A stretch of DNA of 64,000 bases from Allodiplogaster sudhausi (taxonomy: Eukaryota; Nematoda; Chromadorea; Rhabditida; Diplogasteridae), in contig CALZFC010000001.1 of assembly GCA_945643635.1 (NCBI GenBank), forward strand, positions 5,992,001-6,056,000, written 5' to 3'. Shown here in pieces: positions 55,301 through 64,000 of the stretch (position 1 is its first letter; each line of letters begins with the position of its first letter). The notes beneath the pieces are model-generated. The model was not told the DNA's origin. It was given only the letters and a program-made list of their open reading frames with translations, and searched no databases. The position numbers and the translations under genes are program-made.

Positions 55301-58300
55301 GTCGTCAATGGATATCTTCACAAGACAAAATTGATTCTCGCCAGCTTTTTCTCTCTCTCTTTCTCTATTTCGCTCTCACTCGCTGACTCTCTCATTCTCT
55401 ACTGTCAATCTCACAAACTCTCTCTCTCTCTCTCTCTCTTTCTCTGTGCGTACTCGGCAGTCCGGTCCGGTCCATCCTTGACTGCAGATGCACTGCCAGC
55501 TGTCGACCCCCGTATGCATGCACTCGCCATTACCACTGCAGTCGGTCTCTTCATCGCAGAATAACATTATTTCGCACGTCTCACCCGTTGTCCCTGGTAG
55601 ATTTAACATCATCATCATACCTATATACAGTACCGCCCAACATTTCAGGTACATAAATTAATTAGATTAATTAGATTAATTTAAATAATTTCAATTGGAA
55701 TTTGAGCGATACTAGGCACTTTTACGCAGTTTCTTGTGTTTGTAAGGGTGGTTTTTGACATGCTGAACAAGTACATACAGTCAGATTTTAAAAAGAATCA
55801 GAAATGACCATTTAAAAACGAATTCGGCCGATTTTAGCCGTATTTTAGGTGCTTTCGATAACACAAGACGACAGCACCTAAAAGACAGTCATGACCCTGC
55901 AAAAACCGGCCGAATTCGTTTTTAAACGGTCATTTGAGATTCTTTTTAAAATCTGACTGTATGTACTTGTTCAGCACGTCAAAAACCACCCTAACAAACA
56001 CAAGAAACTGCGTAAAAGTGCCTAATATCGCTCAAATTCCAATTGAAATTATTTAAATTAATCTAATTAATCTAATTAATTTATGCACCAGAAATGTTGG
56101 GCGGGACTGTATGTACATACATTCGTAAGTAAATAAATGTGTGTTTGTGCAAGCAATGGTGGCGGGGAACCGGAAATATCCGGCCCCCGGCCCGGTAAGG
56201 CAATAATGACTAACCATTAAGACATTCGCATCGGAATGGTTCATCGTATCCGGTGCCATTCATAGTGCAGCGATTACCATCTATGCAGAACGCGCCGCCG
56301 TAGCCTTCGAAATACTCCGCCTGAAAAGTCCGCTCTCAAAATTGCTATTTCAAACAAAATAACATCTAGTCCTGTTCTAGCATATTTTCGCTAATTAAGC
56401 CATCTAAAAACTCCCAAAGTTTCATTCAATTTCAAGCATCTTAATCGATAAATTTTTTTTAATCGAAAAACAATTTGCATTCATAAATATCTTGCTTGAA
56501 TGGAATCACATGGTCATATGCTCTCTGACACGCGTCCAAAGCGACCTCACAGAATTCGCCAACACGACCTGAAGACATAGACCGGAGCGTGAGGTATGTA
56601 CATAGTTATTTATAATGTGAAATATCAAGCTCTTGCCGAACCGATGAATAATTCGTAAAGCGTAAACAATTTTTAAAAATCAATAGATATCTAAAAATTA
56701 CAATTATGGAATTGTTTGAGGAAGAATTGTTGTAGAAACTATTTTCAATGCAAATTATCTTTTCTAGCAGCCTCGTACTTAAACGCCGATGAATAAATTA
56801 ATAAATAAGAAGATTTTTTGGAACCGTGTTTACCGCGTTCGCACTTGCAAGTGTATCCAAAGAATGGTAGGAAGTCGTTCATCAGCGAGATACATTGGCC
56901 GTTACAGCGGTCGTCGCATTTATCAAAGGTCGCATGGTAGACCTCAGGCGACAACCATTCCGGCTCCGTGCTCTTCACGCAGCCGCAGCCTGTGACTCCT
57001 CGTAACTTTACTGCTTTTCTCTCTCTCCCTGTTCTCTCACTCTCCTTCTCTCTCTTTTTCGAACGGGTCACACATCGCGAGATTCTCTTCGCATTCGTTG
57101 ATATCTTAATAATATAAAACAAAACGAATGCAGATCCTTTGATTTTGTCGCTTGAAAATTTTGCGAAATCCCAACCGATACACGTGACGAGATCAAAGCG
57201 ACTGTTGCAGCAGACACCCATGAAGAGCTCTCTGGAGTTTCTTGCGACGTTGGACTGATAGAGGGGTCTGCCGCTTGCTTAAGGAATATTTAATCGATAA
57301 TAATTAATAATATTTAATATTTAATTATAATATTTAATATTCATTTATAATATTTAATATTTATTAATAATATTTAATATTTATTTATAATATTTATAAT
57401 GCGTTAGTTTTAAATAAGCAAAAAAGATTAGAAGTATTTCATCCTACCTCTACATGTTGCAGCTTACAATCGTATCTGTCCTCGAACTCGCAGAAGTCAC
57501 CGTAAAACCCTGAACGATTACTCTTTTCACTCCTCCAGTGTCTCTTAACCTTGCGGCAGCTTGACGCTCTGTACTTAGTAAAATACCATGACCCTCCCCC
57601 TGTCGGTAACCGACTTCGCCCGTCATTCTCATTGTCCCCTTCCTCTCGACGACAAAGTTACAAGCACGCAAAATATGGCGATGGCACTGTAGTGGTTAGC
57701 CACTCTTCTATTTCATACGCTCTCAAACAGAAGAAGGACCAAAATTATAGATCTTCAACTGTAGAATCATTCGATACTTCATTCCTTTAATGCCCGAATA
57801 TGTTAAAAACCAGTATCTGAATATAAATTTGCAAACCAAATCGACGTCTGTTTATGGAGAAACGCACAATTTGATGCGTAAAGTAACATAAAATATAATT
57901 AAAGAAACATAATTTACAGAACCTTCCTTGCATATGCATTTTGGCAGGCCGACATCCTGGCACTTTGCCGTACTCGAATGGATACAGCCGAGTTTCTGGC
58001 ACGCATCAGCTAGAAGTACGAAAAATTAAGCCACAGGAAGCGCAACCGATGCAAATTTCTTGAAATATTTCATCGGGCATAGCGAACTCACATTACTTAT
58101 TTCAGCAAAATGTCGCGAATTCATTCAAACTTGAGAAATTATCAACTCAATTTTCGCTTTCTAGATTGAAGCGCGAATGAGCATGCTCGTAAAAGGTGTT
58201 AGCAGAGAGAGAGAGAGAGATGCGAACTCAACTTTAATTTTTAAAAAATCAACAATAAATTCAGCGAAACTGACGAGGCTCCAGGTCGGGCGAGCAAGCG

Positions 58301-61300
58301 GGCAGCAGGCTAACCGGATTGCCATCGCGGCCGCACATGGCGACGACGTTTATTGGCGGTCTGCCTCTTTCGACGATCGTGCAACTCAACTCCATGCGCT
58401 CGAAGGGCGCGTATGCAGCACGCGACGCCTTCCAACCACGCAGCAGTGTCGTGTTACAGCACACTGCAACAAGAACAAAAAAAAGAGAAAATTGATCGAC
58501 GACGCCAGAAATTCTTTTAATGTTTTCTTGAAATGTTTTTTTCGCGTGCATGTATCAGCATCTGGCTCGTCTTGTCAGCAGCGAAAAAAGCTGAAGGCGA
58601 TGAAAGCGTTGAAGAAATATAAATAAATTAAATAAAATCTTACAATGCTCCGGCAACTTCCAGTGCTGCCGCACGCATTGCGCTGTGAAGCGTATCATGA
58701 CGTCACCGGGCTTCCAGTTGACGTCTATTCGACCCATGTACAAGGTTGCATTCGGAACTATTACTGGCGCAGGACTCCCAGGAAGAAGAGCAGCGTTCAA
58801 CAGCTCGTCTAGCTCGGATATCTCGGAGGGACAGGCTCAATTATAACTTATTATTCCACTAAAGTGCTCAAATACTTTATGCAGCTGTACTTGATTTTTT
58901 TACTCATTTAATATAGAGAAAAACATTGAAAAAATAAATTAAACAAAATTTCGCATGTAGGATAACGCGACCGCATTAATTGTGCTTACCAACCGCTGGA
59001 GATTAAGTGAAAATATAGCAAAAATATTGAGTTAGAGGTGGATATGTGAAAAAAGTACGAATGAGAAGGAAAATATGAGACTTGAAAACGACGGCATAGT
59101 TCACATCGAATTAAATTGCCAAGTCACACATGCAATGGGACTGTCGAAGCTGGCTTACTGTAGCAGAGATGGCGATACTTTGGATACACTTCATCGTATT
59201 GATTGTAGACCACCAGACACGGGCATTCCTGGCTGCTGTCGGTGTAGGAGCAGCGGCCCTCGCCGCACTCGCATCTGTAGCTGCCGAACTCATTCACGCA
59301 CCGCGAGAACGGGTCACACATCGCGAGATTCTCTTCGAATTCGTTGATATCTTAATAATATAAAACAAAACGAATGCAGATCCTTTGATTTTGTCGTTTG
59401 AAAATTTTGCGAAATCCCAACCGATACACGTGACGAGATCAAAGCGGAAGCCGACAGCGCAATCACACCAGTACTTTGGCCATTGCAATTATAGCTTGCC
59501 ATTTACACAAGGGTCTGCAAATGGAAAGGCCTAGTTCTCGTAATGTCCAGAGAATAGTACTTTTTTCTCTCGATATGTTCAGATTACACTGACCGCTTGG
59601 CACCCAGAATTCGCAGACTGGTCGCTCGGAAAGCGTTCCGTTCGGGAGACAAACGGGCGCGAATTGAGCTGTCGGCCGCGTGTTCGGCATGCATGAGAAG
59701 TTGGCTGTTTCGTTGACGTGAACGAACTCGGCCGACCACACGACCCAGTTACCCGTCGGCAAGTAGCAACGTGTTGCTGCGTCATTTACTTATTTCTGTA
59801 TTTCTTCATTGTTCTTGTTCTAGTGAACCAAAGGCGGGTCATCGCCTTGCTCAAAGCCACGCCCAATGGCTGGCTTCTCTTTCTAATCTATCACTACTTC
59901 AATAACCTCTGGCATGTTACTGCCATAAATTACCACTTGCATTGCACTCTTATATTTCTGCACTGATTCGTTGTTATTACATGCCGAACAGAACAAGGGA
60001 GAACCAAGGGCGAGAATAGTTCTACTGTCATTTATATTTTGTCTCTATGTAGTTTCCCAATATGTAATTATTGTGATACGGCCATTTCATATGACTCGGA
60101 TAACATTGTTATTCATTAATTTCAAAAACTGTTCAAAATTTTAAGCAGTTTTGAGGCAATTTATCAAACAAGAGCTGCTGAACTCGTGACCTCTACTCCA
60201 CTGTCTAGCAAATCCATTTTAATAAATATACAACTGTTACTTTGAAGTAAATATCTTATTGCATATGTAACTTAAATTATGAAATAAATATATAAAAATC
60301 GAGAAGCTTCTCGTTGAAGAAGATCGCCGGTGCCGTCTTTTGCGCCGCGGCGTGCGTCGCAAAAGGCGATGACTCGCCATTCGTCATCGTTCTCGTGTCC
60401 TTAACATTTTATTGTGTATGAAAAAACAGGCTCATTAATTTTTTTATTAAAAATTGATAACAAATTAGCCCACCGAATTAAAATGTTTTTCAAGGAAAAA
60501 AGGCCTAACCAGGTATGGTGAATTCAGCTCGACCGCCGTGCAAATTGCTGCCGTTAACCACGCGCTCCAGGTCAAGATACTGTGGTTCCTTCTCGCATTT
60601 GCATTCTGCAAGATTGAAAGAGTCGGAAACCTAATAAAAAAGGAATTGTCATGGCTAGAATTGATCGTGCCATATGTCCGATATTTTAAATGACAATGGC
60701 CTAAATATAGAAAAATTTAGAATTTTGAAATGAAAATTGCGAGAACAAACGTGTGCCATAGATGCGCGCCGCAGCTCTCAAGGCGCCAGCCACCAGTCGT
60801 GCTACTCGCAGGCGCCGATCGATCGATCTCGTACGCGACGCACCACGTCGATCCGTTGCGGTCTCTTGGCGGCTCAAGCGGTCGCCAGAGAGGATTGTAC
60901 AGCGATGTCAGGCGACCCTGATTGGCCAGAGTGTTTTTTTCTTACATTTTCAACTCGAAACAAAAAAAAACAGTTTTTTCAATTTCTTATTATTTTTAAT
61001 TTTCATTTTGTTTTAAATATGCAGGATAAACTTAGAATTCTGTAAAACTCGGTTCAATATCGAATTAAGGCTTTGAAGTAAACCTGTATGGTAGCGAGCG
61101 CGCTCGTGTTCTCGGTGCGATATGCCGTCCAGAAGGGGCCGTCCTGCGGCAGAAGAAATGCTGGCAGAAGTCGGCCGGAGAGCCATCCGAGCAGCGAAAG
61201 GGGCACACTTGCACTGGAAGGAGAGGGAGAGAGAGAAAGTAATTGTGAGTAAGAGAAAAGATGAGAAGACAGTCAGTTTGGAAGAAACGTACAGAGAGAC

Positions 61301-61808
61301 GGAAGGGATATGAAGTTTAGTTTTGATTTTTAAAAAATGTCAACCTCTCAGCGCACGCGTCGCTTGCTGCCGACCAAATCGTAATGTTCGGCGAGCTCGA
61401 GCTCACGCAAATGTTCCCGACCGCTGTCCAGCCTTATTGTTAGTAGGAAGAAAACTCATTAAAAGAGGCATTAGCTCAATCTTGAATTCGCGCCTTTTTG
61501 TCTGACGCAAAGGTGAGAAAGCACTGCGACGTACAACACTAGTCAAGATAATTCAAATAGATTAGGTTGTGTTTCGTGCTCGTTTAAATTTTTCAAGCCT
61601 AGGTGAAAGCAATAAAAAATGCACATTATTAATAATAAAAAATTCTTTCTAGTCTTAGTGTTAAAAAGAAACGCTCGAAACCATCTCCAATCAGCCCATT
61701 GCACGTGTAGTTGATGCGATTGTCATCAGCGATGAAGTAGTAGCTGTCAGAGGCATATGAAAGACGCCAGAGAACTGCGACAATCAAGGAGAGACGAAAG
61801 CTACCCAT
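51640..61808 (-). CDS. 5' part of large C-type lectin / sushi / EGF receptor gene, cut off by insertion
   Basis: Start ATG at 61806-61808 with signal peptide MGSFRLSLIVAVLWRLSYA (exon 61682-61808). Exons 61345-61432, 61084-61213 and 60751-60917 give a C-type-lectin-like fold (GWTAVGNICVS, IWSAASDACAE, GPFWTAYRTENTSA, STWCVAYEIDR, GGWRLESCGAHLW). 60516-60605 (CKCEKEPQYLDLERVV) and ~59595-59770 (CYLPTGNWVVWSAEFVHVNE) are sushi-like. 59308-59450 plus ~59180-59310 is a calcium-binding EGF (AMCDPFSRCVNEFGSYRCEC). 58670-58800 and 58261-58460 are Cys-pair modules. EGF exons follow at ~57950, 57450, 57215-56775, 56230-56330, 55480-55600, 55215-55310, 55025, 54725-54800, 54410-54500 and 52420-52556 (CAGFCENGGECRLLAGG). 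The exon 51640-51794 (FCLICDGGRWRVAVNG) is cut at the hAT-like element. Likely a secreted or surface adhesion/recognition protein. Confidence 0.72.
52695..54169. mobile_element. 1.5-kb element in receptor intron (TTTAAAGGA..TCCGGCGAAT termini)
   Basis: Left end CTTAAAGGATCCATCCGGCG and right end CGCCGGAGAGGTCCTTTAAAG are inverted copies. It belongs to the CTTTAAAGGA end family seen at 6679 and 23908. No transposase is recognised inside. Confidence 0.6.
55626..56113. mobile_element. 490-bp palindromic fold-back MITE
   Basis: ACAGTACCGCCCAACATTTC at the left mirrors GAAATGTTGGGCGGGACTGT at the right. The arms continue as inverted copies for about 200 bp (AATTAATTAGATTAATTAGA, CTAGGCACTTTTACGCAG, GGTGGTTTTTGAC, CGAATTCGGCCG), leaving a small centre near 55870. 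The palindrome is close to complete. It sits in an intron between two EGF exons. Confidence 0.88.
57064..57215 (-). repeat. Duplicated EGF exon-intron-exon block, copy 1 (partner 59308-59450)
   Basis: About 150 bp including the end of one exon (RFDLVTCI), its intron and the start of the next (INECEENLAMCDPF) are almost identical to 59308-59450, introns included. Here the first EGF cysteine is kept, but the module is cut off after CDPF by GA-rich sequence. Confidence 0.85.
57290..57405. repeat. AATATTTAAT-type AT-rich tandem repeat
   Basis: Short repeats of TAATATTTAATATTTATTAT within a receptor-gene intron. Confidence 0.8.
59308..59450 (-). repeat. Duplicated EGF exon-intron-exon block, copy 2
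   Basis: Partner of 57064-57215. This copy continues into a full calcium-binding EGF, but the first cysteine codon is TTC (INEFEENLAMC) instead of TGC (INECEENLAMC). Confidence 0.85.
61480..61595. mobile_element. MITE remnant in receptor intron
   Basis: Shares AATTCGCGCCTTTTT and GTTTCATGCTC-like ends with 34190-34325. Confidence 0.45.
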
Positions 61809-63193
61809 GGTATTACATTGGCAACAGCTGTTTTAAATGTCACGCTGCAAAGAGAAATTACTGATTGGGATAGAGTAATTGTTGAGGAGGAACAAAGACT
61901 TCAGAGCGAATATATTAAATAATAAGTTGGATTATTGTTTAAAAAATAAGAAGTCTTAATGATAATAATGTTTCGGAACAGTATGCGTACAAATCTTATC
62001 GTTAGAAACAACGAGGAAAGGCAACGTTTTTCATTTGGACTCTGTTATGAATAACATGGCAAGCAGCAATAAAATAATGCATTTGGTATGCCCCCGTCAT
62101 CCTTTTGATAAGGGATCATTTTTTCTCTCTCTCTCTCTCTTCGTCTGTTACTCCCATTCTCGCATTTACTTTTCTCCACGCACTTTAGTGCCTCTCATGT
62201 AGTCTCAACAGACGACGTCTATAATTATTCCCCACCCATATCTCCCCGTTCTCTGCCACTCCTTTTACAATCTACGCTGGTCTTTCTTGTAGATCAATTC
62301 TCTGCATAAGCGCTATTTGTGCCTAAATATATGTACGTTGGTGATGTAAAAGAAATTCACACTGATTATTTAAAGACTTTATTTTAAGTCGTTCGTCATT
62401 TTCAGGTTACAAACAAAGGCAATGACAAAGAAGAATTGGTAAAGGAGAATAGAATTCTCGATTTTCGGCCAAATTATTTTTGTCACAGTTTTGCATAAAC
62501 TTACATAAATACACATAGATTTCAATTAAAAATTGTTTACTATTTTAAGTGTTTCATAATAATAACAAAGTTCTATTCGCTGAAAGCCCTATAGGCAAAA
62601 AATGACACAATTGTCAGGACCATCATGTCCTCTTCAATGCGCGCGAGCGGAAAATTTTTCTTCTTTTTCGTGTCTTACCTAAAAAATTTAAACCCTGCAT
62701 ATTTCGGGAAATGCCTCATTTTCTTTTTTTCTTATTATGGCTTCTTTGCTTTCTTTTAATAGTCATGAGGTCACTCAGAAAAAAAAATTTCATTTGTTTT
62801 ACTTTTTTCACGATATGTCCACAGCAGTTCAAAATCTTCACCAAATCATTACGACGTATTGAGAAAAAGAGACACTCTTTTTGACAAGAATTTCAAAGAA
62901 TTAAAAGAACAATAGTTCTTTTTACAGTGTTCAAAGAAATATGTTCAAAGTACTACAAATGTATGTAGGTAGGTCAATAACTTTTTGCAAGCAACTGAGA
63001 GCTAAAACCATTCATGCTAGAATGAACAGAATATATTAACGGAAATAGTTCTGCATTAGGAAAGGTTTACTTCCATTTGATATTAAAAATAGTATGAAGT
63101 AAAGTGCAAAGTAAAGCTTACATATAAAACTAATTTAAGAAACTCGGTAATTAGTAGAAGTAAAAAACATAAATTAAGCAGCCAATGATCGCA
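61809..63193. other. Intergenic spacer between tandem receptor paralogues
   Basis: AT-rich, with a CT run near 62125. It must contain the promoter of the receptor gene at 61808 and the 3' flank of the paralogue at 63194; no specific motif could be assigned. Confidence 0.4.
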
Positions 63194-64000
63194 TTAATCG
63201 AAGGATATTAAGTCGTCGTTGTCGTCATAGGAAGGGTTAATCGAGAGTGACGGCGTCTAAAACTTCCATAATCGTTATGCATAAAACTAAAAAGTATAAA
63301 AAATGGGGAAAAATATATTCATTTAAAACACTCACGAAACTAATTTGTTGAAGTTCATCTAGCGCCGGAATACCTCTGCGGTGACGCTGGCGTAGGAGTT
63401 CCAGCTGAATAGAAGCAATAGAGGAATGGACTCCAAAATACAAAATCTAGTGTTCTTTGAGGAGAAACTAAATATTTCTGATTGTGATGCCTTCTATTAC
63501 TTTATTTATATGCAAAGAAGTAGTGTTATTACTTTGAAATGTATTGTGATGAGGAATCTTTCAAATAGTTGTATTTAATGAAAGATATGGTAGCAAAACA
63601 AAAGCAAACCGGATTTGGCCTATCCGCCTGCGATGACGGTTGATAATGAGATTCGTCCGGTTTCGAATCAAAGGTAATCATTGTGTCATTTCTGCTGCGG
63701 CCAGTCAACATCTCATCCTCGGTGAGCAGCGCGCGTGGTAGTAAGATCTTTTTTAAGGAATACTTTTGGTAATATCATTTTAATTTTTTACTATTTTGAA
63801 TAATATTAACCAAACCATTCTTTGATAACAAATTGTATTGTTATCAATCTGTAAGTTCTTAGTCGATTGATAATTTTTTTATATTTAACTGATATTTGAG
63901 AAAACACTTGAACTGAGAGTTGGCGCGAACCATTTGGCCGTCGGGGATGAAGTCGAAAGGCGTGATGCACATGCGATGCCGCGCAGTCGCCGATTGCTCA
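63194..64000 (-). CDS. Tandem paralogue of the receptor gene, 3' end (5' part outside window)
   Basis: Exons 63194-63256 (TPSLSINPSYDDNDDLISFD, TAA), 63336-63404 (LELLRQRHRRGIPALDELQQ-ISF), 63610-63747 (ILLPRALLTEDEMLTGRSRN then DTMITFDSKPDESHYQPSSQ) and 63908-64000 (MCITPFDFIPDGQMVRANSQ) are read with intact splice sites. The first three have the same lengths and phases as, and closely match, exons 36798-36860, 36971-37039 and 37256-37387 of the decayed copy. One exon is two codons longer here. This is a cytoplasmic tail with acidic end and RRGIPALDELQQ motif. The two genes are head-to-tail neighbours, so the decayed receptor has an apparently functional sister. Confidence 0.7.

Overview
The window looks like a gene-dense, transposon-rich stretch of a nematode-type animal genome. 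This is an inference. It rests on a six-cysteine ShKT exon at the left edge, a multi-exon DUF288/STELLO-type gene, an ionotropic-receptor-like gene without an amino-terminal domain, and many short exons split by introns of about 50 nt with TTTTCAG-type acceptors. No rRNA, convincing tRNA, CRISPR array or bacterial operon was seen. Most coding positions were read by hand from splice signals and conserved residues, so exon edges are approximate unless stated.

Layout. 1-300: last exon of a ShKT protein (+). 550-2950: two copies of a small transmembrane/Q-rich gene (-), one decayed. 3240-4769: a 79-bp satellite (17 units) ending about 110 bp before an ADAM metalloprotease-like gene (+, 4881-10035). 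That gene lacks its zinc-binding exon and carries an in-frame TGA and a frameshift. 11312-12600: third copy of the Q-rich gene with its flank, so the ADAM gene lies between two arms of a segmental duplication. 13482-23010: five tandem two-exon genes (-) for short secreted Gly/Pro/Tyr-rich proteins, two of them broken, all preceded by a shared upstream element. 23900-29500: MITEs, a broken duplicate of the DUF288 first exon, a possible small gene, a possible solo LTR and a minisatellite. 30864-36241: DUF288/STELLO-like gene (+). 36798-61808: a long minus-strand receptor gene (C-type lectin, sushi-like, EGF, Cys-rich, TM and tail) torn open by insertions. 63194-64000: 3' part of an apparently intact tandem paralogue of that receptor.

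The most unusual structure is inside the receptor gene. Two direct copies of a GC-rich hAT-like element (42193-43130 and 50639-51639) bracket 7.5 kb of cargo holding an ionotropic-receptor-like gene and a BEL/Pao fragment. The identical 8-bp flanks (CCCGCTGC) sit on the inner sides of the pair. That is expected if a circle carrying one element recombined into a resident copy. The same receptor gene also has a 2.7-kb long-inverted-repeat element placed exactly at a TTAA inside a coding exon, plus stops and a frameshift.

There is no operon logic. The common threads are tandem duplication of secreted or surface proteins, repeated decay of one copy beside an intact sister, and YCAAGGYCR-type nuclear-receptor sites both in the satellite and upstream of the secreted-protein array.
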